From positions 958,917 through 1,022,916 of the forward strand of contig CBDDJL010000004.1 of the NCBI GenBank assembly GCA_965229715.1: a stretch of DNA of 64,000 nt, given 5' to 3'. The stretch is from JAVJST01 sp965229715 (GTDB lineage: Bacteria > Pseudomonadota > Alphaproteobacteria > Rhodospirillales > Casp-alpha2). Shown here in pieces: positions 16,968-25,332 of this stretch. The notes below the pieces were generated by a model. The model searched no databases. It was not told the DNA's origin and saw nothing but the letters and a program-made list of their open reading frames with translations. Within the stretch, counting starts at the first letter, position 1; each line of letters opens with the position of its first letter. The position numbers and the translations under genes were made by a program.

Positions 16968-17249
16968 TCAACTACGGTTGAGCTTTTCGCGCAACTGTTT
17001 GCCGGTCTTGAAATACGGAATGAACTTTTCCGATACGTGCACGGCCTCGCCGGTGCGCGGATTGCGGCCAATGCGCGCGCCCCGCTGCTTGACGGAGAAT
17101 GCCCCAAACCCGCGCAATTCAACACGGTCGCCGCTGGCCAGCGCCGACGTAATTTCATCGAATATCGTCGAGACGATGCGCTCGATGTCACGCTGAAAAA
17201 GATGCGGATTTGCGGCAGCCAGCCGAGCGATCAGTTCGGATTTCGTCAT
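16968..17249 (-). CDS. ihfB: integration host factor subunit beta
   Basis: This 93-residue HU/IHF-family protein bends DNA as a heterodimer with IhfA. The DNA-arm region GRNPRTGEAVHVSEKFIPYF contains the intercalating proline segment. The N-terminus MTKSELIARLA is typical, which is why ATG 17249 was chosen over the frame to 17288. The order rpsA-sppA-ihfB-lapA is conserved in alphaproteobacteria. It is relevant to the RpoN-dependent promoters implied by rpoN at 45.7 kb. Confidence 0.96.
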   Translation of the reverse strand: MTKSELIARLAAANPHLFQRDIERIVSTIFDEITSALASGDRVELRGFGAFSVKQRGARIGRNPRTGEAVHVSEKFIPYFKTGKQLREKLNRS

Positions 17250-17323
17250 CCCTGGGTTCCCCCTTACCGGCCCAACCCACGCCGGCATCCTGCCTCGGCA
17301 CTCTCCGCGCTCGTTGGCATACC

Positions 17324-18226
17324 TTAAAAACCGAGTTGAGGGTGCCAGAGCGCAAGCACGCCGTCAAGTGTAAGCCTTTCTGAAAACAGTGCTTTTCCGA
17401 CCAACCCGCTCAGTTGTTCAAGCTCGTCGACAGGCGTCACGTCGTGGAGCGGAAGCTCATCCGAGACATCGCGCGCCGCTTCCAACCAGTCACGTGCATC
17501 GTCCACCCCGCCAATGTCGTCGACCAGGCCTGCCTGAAATGCCTGGCGGCCTGTATAAATTCGTCCGTCGGACAATGCCCTCGCATCGGGTATCGACATT
17601 CGGCGGCGATCAGCCACCATATCGACGAACGAGCGGTGCAAATCCTCGATGACGCTCTCGATATTGGCTCGCGCCTCGTCCGAGAACGGCTCCATCGGGT
17701 TCGGCTGCGCCTTCAGAGGATCGCTCTTCACGATCTCGGGCTTGATACCCAGATTGTCGAGAAGCCCGGTCAGGTCGGCGGTCTGCAAAATGACGCCGAT
17801 CGACCCGGTAACGGACCCGGAATGCGCGAAAATCCAGTCGGCGCCAAGTGCAGCCATGTAACCGCCGGACGCGCCAGTATCGGCAATCACGGCAACCACC
17901 GGTTTTTCAGCCGCGACGTGGCGAAGCGCACCGTAGAGTTCCTCGCTGGCGACGAAAGCGCCGCCCGGGCTGTCGATACCGACAACGAGGGCGCGCGCCT
18001 CCGTGTCGTCGGCGACATCACCGATTGCGTCGAGCCGCTCGTCGTCGCGGAGAATAATCCCGTCAATGGCGACATAAGCGACGTAGGGCTCATCGGTCGG
18101 AATATCGAAACGCGAGAACGCCGCGCCGGCCGCCGCGATAACGGCGACGACCGCGACGATGCGCCAGAACGTCAAACCGCGCTTGAGGCGGCGTCGGTCG
18201 AGAATACGATCGGTTTCAGCACTCAT
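17324..18226 (-). CDS. sppA: signal peptide peptidase SppA (short form)
   Basis: This 300-residue serine protease of the S49 family degrades cleaved signal peptides. A single N-terminal membrane anchor (about residues 20-38) is followed by GIDSPGGAFVASEELY. The catalytic serine is in DTGASGGYMAALGAD (about 116-130), and the catalytic lysine is probably in the DRRRMS region (about 208). The length matches the 36-kDa single-domain form. The active site would face the periplasm. Confidence 0.94.
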   Translation of the reverse strand: MSAETDRILDRRRLKRGLTFWRIVAVVAVIAAAGAAFSRFDIPTDEPYVAYVAIDGIILRDDERLDAIGDVADDTEARALVVGIDSPGGAFVASEELYGALRHVAAEKPVVAVIADTGASGGYMAALGADWIFAHSGSVTGSIGVILQTADLTGLLDNLGIKPEIVKSDPLKAQPNPMEPFSDEARANIESVIEDLHRSFVDMVADRRRMSIPDARALSDGRIYTGRQAFQAGLVDDIGGVDDARDWLEAARDVSDELPLHDVTPVDELEQLSGLVGKALFSERLTLDGVLALWHPQLGF

Positions 18227-18304
18227 GACGGTTCAATCCTTGCGCCGTGGAATGCGGAACGAAGAGAAACGGCGGCAACCACGCGGGCCGCCGCCGTTTT
18301 CCGA

Positions 18305-20203
18305 TTACGCGTCCTTGGCGTCTTCCTTGGCCTCGCCGCCATCGCCGGCGTCCGCTTCGTCGGAAGCCTCAGGGGCTTCGGAGGCTTCGGCGTCGTCGGC
18401 ATCCTTCGCCTTGGCTTTCTTGGCCTTCGGTTTCGCCTTGGCTTTGGCCTTCGGTTTTTCTTCCTCGGCCGGCTCTTCGCTGCCGACTTCCTCCTGCTTC
18501 TGCTTCAACGCAGCGCCGAGGATATCGCCGAGGCTGGCGCCCGAGTCGGACGATCCGTAATCCGCCATCGCCTGCTTTTCTTCCTCGACCTCGCGGGCCT
18601 TGATGGAAAGCGTCAGCTTGCGCGACTTGGCATCGACCTGGGTCACCTTGGCGTCGACCTTTTCGCCGGCGGCGAAACGGTCCGGCCGCTGTTCGGAGCG
18701 GTCGCGCGACAGATCAGACTTGCGAATGAAGCCCGGAATGTCGTCGTTGACCGTGACCTCGATGCCGCCGCTGGTGACGTTGGTCACCGTGCAGGTAACC
18801 ACCGCGCCCTTGCGAACGTCGGAGAGCGCGGCGCCGACGGTGTCTTCCGTGAGCTGCTTGATACCGAGGCTGACCCGTTCCTTTTCGACGTCGACGTCGA
18901 GCACCTTGGCCTTGACCATGTCACCCTTGTTGTACTCGGTGATGGCCTGCTCGCCCGGGGTATCCCACGAGATGTCGGAGAGGTGAACCATGCCGTCGAT
19001 TTCGCCGGCAAGACCGATGAACAGACCGAACTCGGTGATGTTCTTGATCTCGCCTTCGACTTCGGTGCCGGCCGGGAAGTTGGCGAGGAAGTCGTCCCAC
19101 GGGTTCTCCATGCACTGCTTGAGACCCAGCGAGATGCGGCGCTTGTCGGAGTCCACGTCGAGCACCATGACCTCGACTTCCTGGCTGGTCGAAACGATCT
19201 TGCCCGGGTGCACGTTCTTCTTGGTCCAGCTCATCTCGGAGACGTGGACAAGACCTTCGACACCGGCTTCGAGTTCGACGAAGGCGCCGTAGTCGGTGAT
19301 GTTGGTGACCCGGCCCGTGAACTTGCCGCCGACCGGATACTTGGCGGCGACACCGTCCCACGGATCCGCCGCCAGCTGCTTCATGCCGAGCGAAATGCGC
19401 TGGGTTTCGGCGTTGAAGCGAATGACCTGGACCTGAACGGTTTCGCCGATCTGCAGCGCTTCCGACGGATGGTTGATGCGCTTCCAGGCGATGTCGGTCA
19501 CGTGCAGCAGGCCGTCGATACCGCCGAGGTCGACGAAGGCGCCGTAGTCGGTGATATTCTTGACCACGCCTTCGAGCACCTGGCCTTCGGTCAGGTTCGA
19601 AATCAATTCCGAACGCTCGGCCGAGCGGGTTTCCTCGAGCACGGCACGGCGCGATACGACGATGTTGTTGCGCTGCTGATCCATCTTGAGGATCTGGAAC
19701 GGCTGCGGCGTACCCATCAACGGGCCGACGTCGCGCACCGGGCGGATATCGACCTGCGAGCCGGGCAGGAACGCCACGGCGCCGGAGAGATCGACGATGA
19801 AGCCGCCCTTGACGCGGCCGAAGATCGTTCCGGTGACCTTCTCGCCCTTGTTGAACGACTTTTCGAGATCGAGCCAGGCTTCCTCGCGGCGGGCGCGTTC
19901 ACGGCTGAGCCGGATCATGCCTTCGCGGTCTTCGAAGCGCTCGACGAACACATCGACCTTGTCGCCGGCCTTGAGCTCGGACTCCTGACCGGGCGATGCG
20001 AATTCCTTGAGGGGGACGCGGCCTTCGGACTTGAGACCGACGTCGATCGTCGCAACGTCGCCGTCTACGGAGACGACGGTGCCTTTAACGACCTGACCTT
20101 CGATGCCGTCGTCGCTGAACGTCTCGTCCAGCATAGCGGCAAAATCTTCAGTGATGACGGGGGCTGCGTCTTCGGCAGACGCATTGGTATCGGCAGGAGC
20201 CAT
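18305..20203 (-). CDS. rpsA: 30S ribosomal protein S1
   Basis: This 632-residue protein delivers mRNA to the 30S subunit. Six S1 (OB-fold) repeats can be followed by the recurring DYGAFVDLGG or DYGAFVELEAG blocks and the VLDVD segments. The last about 70 residues are a Lys/Ala/Glu-rich low-complexity tail not needed for the fold, making it longer than the 557-residue E. coli protein. cmk-rpsA is the standard order. The opposite strand carries a 952-codon open frame that is only a compositional shadow. Confidence 0.97.
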   Translation of the reverse strand: MAPADTNASAEDAAPVITEDFAAMLDETFSDDGIEGQVVKGTVVSVDGDVATIDVGLKSEGRVPLKEFASPGQESELKAGDKVDVFVERFEDREGMIRLSRERARREEAWLDLEKSFNKGEKVTGTIFGRVKGGFIVDLSGAVAFLPGSQVDIRPVRDVGPLMGTPQPFQILKMDQQRNNIVVSRRAVLEETRSAERSELISNLTEGQVLEGVVKNITDYGAFVDLGGIDGLLHVTDIAWKRINHPSEALQIGETVQVQVIRFNAETQRISLGMKQLAADPWDGVAAKYPVGGKFTGRVTNITDYGAFVELEAGVEGLVHVSEMSWTKKNVHPGKIVSTSQEVEVMVLDVDSDKRRISLGLKQCMENPWDDFLANFPAGTEVEGEIKNITEFGLFIGLAGEIDGMVHLSDISWDTPGEQAITEYNKGDMVKAKVLDVDVEKERVSLGIKQLTEDTVGAALSDVRKGAVVTCTVTNVTSGGIEVTVNDDIPGFIRKSDLSRDRSEQRPDRFAAGEKVDAKVTQVDAKSRKLTLSIKAREVEEEKQAMADYGSSDSGASLGDILGAALKQKQEEVGSEEPAEEEKPKAKAKAKPKAKKAKAKDADDAEASEAPEASDEADAGDGGEAKEDAKDA

Positions 20204-20323
20204 AAGCTCGGTATCCTTTCTATCGTCATATTCAGGCCAGCCGGTTGGTTCCGGCGGTCTTTGACAAAATGAAGGGCGTGACGATTTTTCGTCCTTGCCC
20301 GGTGATAATCGTGTTCTGGACCG

Positions 20324-20989
20324 CTACTGCGGCCGCTTGGAATTGATGAAGGTCATGACCTCGGCGAATACGCCGTCGGCATCAAGATCGCTGGTATCGA
20401 GCTCGAATGCGTCACTGGCCGGCTTCATCGGTGCGGTCGCCCGCCCCGTATCGCGTTCGTCACGCGCCTTCAGGTCTCCCAAAACGCGCGCATATATAAC
20501 GGCCTGTCCTTTGCCCTGCAACTCCTTAAAGCGGCGGTCGGCACGGACCTCGACAGACGCCGAAACGAAGAGTTTCACGTCTGCATCCGGACAAACGACC
20601 GTGCCGATGTCGCGGCCGTCGAGGATCGCCCCCGACTTGCCGTCCGGCGGGTTTGCGGCGAAGCGGCGCTGAAACGCCAGCAACTCGGCGCGCACGTCGG
20701 GCATGACGGCGACCTTTGACGCCGCATCGGCAACGGTTTCGTTGCGGAGCGCGCTCTCGTCGATTTTCGTCATATCGAGGTTTCTGGCGGCATCGAGCGC
20801 CGCTGCCGGGTCGGCCGGGTCGCCGCCGGCTTCCAGCACCGCAAAGCCGGTCGCCCGGTAAATCAGGCCGGTATCGAGCACCGCCATGTCGAAGGCGTCC
20901 GCGAGCCGGTTTGCCAGCGTGCCCTTGCCGGCGCCCGCCGGCCCGTCGATGGCAATGACGCGCGGCCAGGTGTCCTGATTCTCGGCCAT
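20324..20989 (-). CDS. cmk: cytidylate kinase
   Basis: This 221-residue kinase phosphorylates CMP and dCMP with ATP. The P-loop is IDGPAGAGKGTLA (near residue 15); the monophosphate-binding VLDTGLIYRA and the LDGRDIGTVVCPDADVKLF block are typical. ATG 20989 overlaps the aroA stop (ATGA), showing coupled translation; the TTG codon just upstream is less likely. Confidence 0.96.
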   Translation of the reverse strand: MAENQDTWPRVIAIDGPAGAGKGTLANRLADAFDMAVLDTGLIYRATGFAVLEAGGDPADPAAALDAARNLDMTKIDESALRNETVADAASKVAVMPDVRAELLAFQRRFAANPPDGKSGAILDGRDIGTVVCPDADVKLFVSASVEVRADRRFKELQGKGQAVIYARVLGDLKARDERDTGRATAPMKPASDAFELDTSDLDADGVFAEVMTFINSKRPQ

Positions 20990-22332
20990 CAAACCCCTCC
21001 CATATCGGCGCCGAGTCCGTTCATCAGCGCGACGAAACCCGGAAAACTGGTGGCGATCGGCGATCCGTCATCGACGGCGACGGTTTCCCGCGCCGCCATG
21101 CCCATGACGAGAAACGCCATGGCGATCCGGTGATCGAGCGACACGGCGACGGTCATGCCGCCCCTTGGAGCTCCCTGGGGCGCCTCGCCGGCGCCGTGAA
21201 CCGCCAGCCAGTCCTCGCCCTGCTCGACCCGGACGCCGGCCGCCTCAAGCCCCGCCGCCACGGTCGCCAGGCGGTCGCTTTCCTTGACCCGCAACTCACC
21301 GATGCCGGTCATCCGCGTCACGCCGTTGGCAAAGGCCGCGGCCACCGCGAGCACCGGATACTCGTCGATCATCGAGGGAGCCCGTTCGGGCGGCACGTCG
21401 ATGCCCGTCAGCGGTCCGGCCAAGACCGTGATATCGGCGACCGGCTCGCCCGCCGCGTCACGCCGGTTGGCGATCGAAATCGCCGCACCCATTTCCTGCA
21501 GGCAGTCGAGAATGCCGGTGCGAAGCTCATTAACGCCAACACCCGCGACTGTCAGATTGGATCCGGGCACCAGCGCAGCCGCAACCAGCGGGAATGCCGC
21601 AGACGAGATATCGCCCGGCACGTCGACGGCCGACGCCGTCAGTTCCGGTCGGCCGGTGATGGCGATCCGCCGCCCGCCGTTTTGCAAAATCTCGGTTTCG
21701 ATCTCGGCGCCGAAGTGCGCCAGCATCCGCTCCGAATGATCGCGCGTCGGTACTGGCTCGATCACCGTCGTACGGCCGGCCGTGTTCAGCCCGGCCAGCA
21801 GGATCGCAGACTTGACCTGCGCCGAAGCGACCGGCAATTCGTACTCGATGGGGATCAGTTCGTCGGAACCGATCACGGTGAGCGGCATGCGGCCGCCGTC
21901 ACGGGCGACGAACTGTGCACCCATTTTTTCGAGCGGCGTCATGACGCGTTGCATCGGCCGCCCGTTGAGCGAGGCGTCGCCGCTCATGGCGGCGCGCATC
22001 GGGTGCGCAGCGACGAGGCCCATCATCAGGCGTGCGGCAGTGCCGGAATTACCCATGTCGAGAACCCCAGCGGGCTCGGCCAGCCCGCCGACGCCGCGTC
22101 CGGTAATGCGCCATTGGCCGCCGGGCGCCATCGGTCGTTCGACAATCGCGCCCATTTGCTCGACGGCAGCCGCCGTCGCCAATACGTCCTCGCCCTCGAG
22201 AAGTCCGTTGATCTCCGTGGTGCCGACGGCGGACGCGCCGAGCAGCACGGCGCGGTGCGAAATCGATTTGTCCCCGGGCACGGAAACGACGCCGGAAAGC
22301 GGGGCTGATCTGCTGGATCGGAGTGCGGTCAA
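20989..22332 (-). CDS. aroA: 5-enolpyruvylshikimate-3-phosphate synthase
   Basis: This 447-residue enzyme joins PEP and shikimate-3-phosphate in aromatic amino-acid synthesis. PEP and substrate motifs are VPGDKSISHRA (about residues 18-28), GNSGTAARLMMG (about 93-104), SAQVKSAILLAGLNTAG, EPVPTRDHSERML and the C-terminal LRVKESDR. Several blocks (SGDASLNGRPM, SAQVKSAILLAGLN) resemble the class II, CP4-like type, but the PEP loop keeps Gly where the CP4 enzyme has Ala. The start is probably TTG 22332. It is coupled to cmk. Confidence 0.95.
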   Translation of the reverse strand: MTALRSSRSAPLSGVVSVPGDKSISHRAVLLGASAVGTTEINGLLEGEDVLATAAAVEQMGAIVERPMAPGGQWRITGRGVGGLAEPAGVLDMGNSGTAARLMMGLVAAHPMRAAMSGDASLNGRPMQRVMTPLEKMGAQFVARDGGRMPLTVIGSDELIPIEYELPVASAQVKSAILLAGLNTAGRTTVIEPVPTRDHSERMLAHFGAEIETEILQNGGRRIAITGRPELTASAVDVPGDISSAAFPLVAAALVPGSNLTVAGVGVNELRTGILDCLQEMGAAISIANRRDAAGEPVADITVLAGPLTGIDVPPERAPSMIDEYPVLAVAAAFANGVTRMTGIGELRVKESDRLATVAAGLEAAGVRVEQGEDWLAVHGAGEAPQGAPRGGMTVAVSLDHRIAMAFLVMGMAARETVAVDDGSPIATSFPGFVALMNGLGADMGGV

Positions 22333-22468
22333 GACGGTCGTCCGGCGGCGGGTTAGCGCAACGTGCTTTCAGGGGCCGTGTCTTACACCAAAGCCCGGCG
22401 GCTGCACAGTCTGCAATCGACCGTCCGCAATCGACGGGCGATTTCATCGGTCCGGCATCAATTTCATT

Positions 22469-22497
22469 TTGACAGCCTCCGCCGAAATGGCTAAACG
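22469..22497 (+). promoter_or_regulatory. sigma70-like promoter of the FYDLN-acid gene
   Basis: TTGACA (22469-22474) and TAAACG (22492-22497) are 17 bases apart, about 50 bases before the gene start. The -35 box is perfect, the -10 weak. Confidence 0.45.
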
Positions 22498-22549
22498 CAG
22501 CCCTTCGCCGAGCCCGTCACCTGTTCGAACATCATTCCGGAGACCGACC

Positions 22550-22906
22550 GTGGCAAAACCTGAATGGGGCACCAAACACACGTGCCCGAGCTGCAGCGCC
22601 AAGTTTTACGACATGAAGCGCAATCCGATCATCTGCCCGAGCTGCGAGTCCGAAGTCGTCGCCCAGCCGGTACTCAAGTCGCGCCGCCCGGCGCCCGAAG
22701 TGAAGGCGCCCGAGCCGAAGCCCGAGCCGAAGAAGCCGACGCCCGAGGAATCGGACGATTCCGAGGACGATGCGCTCGACACTGACGACGACATCGTGCT
22801 CGAAGACGACGACGATGACGACGACGACCTGATCGAGGATACGTCCGATCTCGACGACGACGCGGACGTCGCGGTGGTCGCCGAGAAGGACGACGACGAT
22901 ACCTAA
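22550..22906 (+). CDS. TIGR02300 / FYDLN acid domain protein
   Basis: This 118-residue protein is of a family found almost only in alphaproteobacteria. The N-terminal third (about residues 3-45) is a zinc-ribbon-like unit, GTKHTCPSCSAKFYDMKRNP then CPSCES, with four Cys. The rest is Lys/Pro-rich and then a long Asp/Glu tract, strongly acidic. The start is GTG 22550, with GGAG eight bases before. The function is not established. It is divergent from aroA, as in relatives. Confidence 0.9.
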   Translation: MAKPEWGTKHTCPSCSAKFYDMKRNPIICPSCESEVVAQPVLKSRRPAPEVKAPEPKPEPKKPTPEESDDSEDDALDTDDDIVLEDDDDDDDDLIEDTSDLDDDADVAVVAEKDDDDT

Positions 22907-23046
22907 TGCGGGTTTCGAGGCGCGGGCGGTGAGGCGTTTTTGACTTGCGCCCGAACCGCCCGCTCCCTTAATGTCCCGCGCGCCGCGGTGGGAAATCCCA
23001 AACCCGCCGGCCGGTCCGCCGGCACCGCGCGCAACACACCGAAGAT

Positions 23047-23122
<76 letters not shown>

Positions 23123-23161
23123 CTCCCCAGAACTTATTTCGGTACTGCACCATACACCTGA

Positions 23162-23196
23162 GCGCGCTTGGGGGTGGTTGGGTTGGCCAAGCGCGC
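23162..23196. repeat. G-rich-loop hairpin, copy 1
   Basis: A perfect 10-bp stem (GCGCGCTTGG with CCAAGCGCGC) encloses the 15-base loop GGGTGGTTGGGTTGG, which has four G-runs. The same loop with one change and a stem with compensating changes occurs at 44186-44220. It lies 39 bases after tRNA-Ala with no T-tract, so it is not a classical terminator. Confidence 0.85.
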
Positions 23197-23278
23197 CCGC
23201 TGCGACCGAGATCTTTCCTCCTACCGACCCGCCCGTCTAACATCCGGATCATGAGAGACCTGAAGGAGATTCGCCGCC

Positions 23279-23806
23279 ATGGCGCTCACCGGTGAGCAAC
23301 CCGGCGTGTTACGCGGCATCGCTGCCGCCATGCTACTGACCGTACTGTCGTTACTCGCCGCGATACTGACGGATGTCTTTCCACTGCCGGTGACAGACTC
23401 GCCCGCCGAGCGCGCGGGCTTCGCCGCGTCATGGGCGATCCTCGTCGTTGTCTGGTTGGTGGTGGCCGTCGGTTCACTGGCCCGTCACCGGTTTTTCAAT
23501 CCGGGTGACATCGGCGGAAGCGGCCTCGCCGACGACTCGCAGGCGGCGAAGGTCAAACAGGCCTACCTTCAGAACACCCTGGAACAGGTTGTCCTGGCGG
23601 CTGTCGTCTACGGCATGGCAGCCGTTCTTCTGCCGGTCGCGTGGTTATCGTCGATCCCCGCGGCAGCCATCCTGTTCGCCGTCGGGCGGGTACTCTTCCG
23701 CGCACGCTACGAGAAGGGAGCAGCGGCCCGGGCCCTGGGTTTCGGATTGACGTTCTATCCCACCGTCGCGCTGCTGGTCGTCGTGATCGTCGCCGTCTTC
23801 ACTTAA
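23279..23806 (+). CDS. MAPEG family membrane protein
   Basis: This 175-residue protein has four predicted helices (about residues 13-33, 47-66, 101-121 and 145-174). MAPEG hallmarks are QAYLQNTLEQVVLAA (the N-x-x-E helix) and VGRVLFRARYEKGAAARALGF. It may be a glutathione-dependent membrane enzyme; the substrate is unknown. GGAG lies about 11 bases before ATG 23279. Its stop overlaps that of the convergent Rieske oxygenase by three bases. Confidence 0.88.
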   Translation: MALTGEQPGVLRGIAAAMLLTVLSLLAAILTDVFPLPVTDSPAERAGFAASWAILVVVWLVVAVGSLARHRFFNPGDIGGSGLADDSQAAKVKQAYLQNTLEQVVLAAVVYGMAAVLLPVAWLSSIPAAAILFAVGRVLFRARYEKGAAARALGFGLTFYPTVALLVVVIVAVFT

Positions 23807-24933
23807 GCCGCCACCACCGGTAACAGCTTGCCCGCCACGTACCGGTGCAAATCCCGCACGCAGCCCTCGAACGCCGCCGGCGCCAGCGGCCCGGGCGTGT
23901 AATGCGCGGACCTGAGGCCGCGCCCCAATTCATTCAACACGATCTTGTCCTCGGCCATGGTGCGGTCGAACAGTTCCAGCGACCAGTCGATATCCTCGTC
24001 GGTGCCGTAGTCCTCGTGAAAGAACATGGCGAGACGAACCCGCACGGTTTCCGGCGTTTTCGGCTCTACACAGAGGAACGAGCAGGCATCGCTGGCACCG
24101 CCGATCAGCAGGTTCGGGGTGACGGCGGCCATGACGCAGGTATCGATCTGTTCCCGGGTCAGGTCGGCATGGCCGATCCTTTTTCGGTTCATCCCCGGGG
24201 CGAAGCCGACGTTGTAGCCGAAGTAACCGTCGCCAGGTTCAAAATGCTCGCAGAGTCCGGTCGGTGTGACGTCGCCCAATCCCCTGGCGTGAAGATGCGT
24301 CAGGTGATAGCCCTCCATGAAGTTTTCGACGAGCAGTTTCCAGTTCGTGTTCCAGACTTCCCAGCCGATGAAGCGGGTCTGCATGTCCTCGAAATGATAG
24401 GGCGCGATCCGCTTCGAGAGCGGCTCCAGGCGATCGGAAATCGACGCCGCATCCGGGTCCGTGTTGACGAAGATGAAGCCGTGCCAGACCTCGCAGGCGA
24501 ACTGCGGCAGGCGGCATTCGCGTTTGTCGAACGTCGGGTGATCGGCGATGTGGGGCGCCCCGATCAGCTGGCCCGTACTGTCGTAGGTCCAGGCATGATA
24601 CGGGCACACCAGACGCTTTGCGCGACCGGTATCCTTGAGCAGCGGCATCGCCCGATGGCGGCACACGTTGGAAAGCGCCCGAACCTCGCCGTCTTCGCCG
24701 CGAATGGCGACGACCGGCTCGTCGAGAATGTCATAGGTCAGATAATCGCCCGCTGACGGGATCTCGTCGGCGCGGCCGACACAGGTCCAGGCATCCCGGA
24801 ACAGATGGCGCTTCTCGAGATCGAGAACATCCGCGGACAGATAGAACGCGCCCGGCATGGCGCGTGCATCGTCGTACCCGCCGGCTTCGGCGGCCATCAG
24901 GGCCCCGATGACGTTGTCCGGAACCGCTCCCAT
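23803..24933 (-). CDS. Rieske [2Fe-2S] ring-hydroxylating-type oxygenase, large subunit
   Basis: This 376-residue oxygenase has an N-terminal Rieske domain with cluster ligands CRHRAMPL and CPYHAW. The C-terminal catalytic domain has mononuclear iron histidines in NFMEGYHLTHLH. Family members hydroxylate or demethylate aromatic or quaternary-amine substrates, fed by a separate reductase. No reductase or ferredoxin lies next to it, so the electron partner is elsewhere. ATG 24933 (MGAVPDN) is preferred over a start at 24990. The absence of a beta-subunit gene points to the monooxygenase/demethylase-like branch, but the substrate is open. Confidence 0.9.
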   Translation of the reverse strand: MGAVPDNVIGALMAAEAGGYDDARAMPGAFYLSADVLDLEKRHLFRDAWTCVGRADEIPSAGDYLTYDILDEPVVAIRGEDGEVRALSNVCRHRAMPLLKDTGRAKRLVCPYHAWTYDSTGQLIGAPHIADHPTFDKRECRLPQFACEVWHGFIFVNTDPDAASISDRLEPLSKRIAPYHFEDMQTRFIGWEVWNTNWKLLVENFMEGYHLTHLHARGLGDVTPTGLCEHFEPGDGYFGYNVGFAPGMNRKRIGHADLTREQIDTCVMAAVTPNLLIGGASDACSFLCVEPKTPETVRVRLAMFFHEDYGTDEDIDWSLELFDRTMAEDKIVLNELGRGLRSAHYTPGPLAPAAFEGCVRDLHRYVAGKLLPVVAA

Positions 24934-25090
24934 CGCGTTCTCCCGATCCGCTGTCACCGACAGGTTAGGACTGCCGGGGCGCACACTCAATCATCGAACG
25001 GCGACACCGCGAGGCGTACGGGCCTCTTGCGTTTCCCAATTGACAGAAAATCAAATCGGTCGCAGTGTCTGATCCGTTCGTAACCAGGGC

Positions 25091-25166
25091 CTGATCGTTT
25101 CGGGTTGACGCAACCTGAAACGTGAATCACTCCCTGAAACTATAAGACAGAGTGCGCGCGCACTCT
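25091..25166. repeat. partial multi-hairpin repeat (copy 3) plus 18-bp palindrome
   Basis: Hairpin 1 of the family is present (CGTTTCGGGTTG at 25096-25107 with CAACCTGAAACG at 25111-25122, one wobble), then GTGAATC (25122-25128). The GATTCAC and second hairpin are missing; a perfect palindrome AGAGTGCGC-GCGCACTCT (25149-25166) stands in their place. The 399-base gap 24934-25332 between the Rieske gene and hyuA contains nothing else I recognise. Confidence 0.7.
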
Positions 25167-25332
25167 GGGGACGGGACGAGACGCCATGAGCTCTCGCGTT
25201 TCAGAGACCATCCAATTGGGCCGCCGCGCGACGGGGTGCGATCTCGTCGTCTGAACCGGGCTTTCGCGAACGTTCATCCGTTGTCTCCGGCGCGCTGCGC
25301 CGATCCCCGCGACCCAAGCCCGAGTTCCCGTC

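Noticed and set aside
17271..17300. Possible third G-loop hairpin upstream of ihfB (GTGGGTTGGGCCGG on the minus strand)
   Set aside because: The stem is only about 5 bp, the GCGCGC arms are missing and the loop lacks two of the four G-runs.
17414..20272. 952-codon open frame on the plus strand opposite rpsA and sppA
   Set aside because: It mirrors the codon structure of two certain minus-strand genes; long antisense frames are expected where third positions are GC-rich, and its sequence has no recognisable domain.
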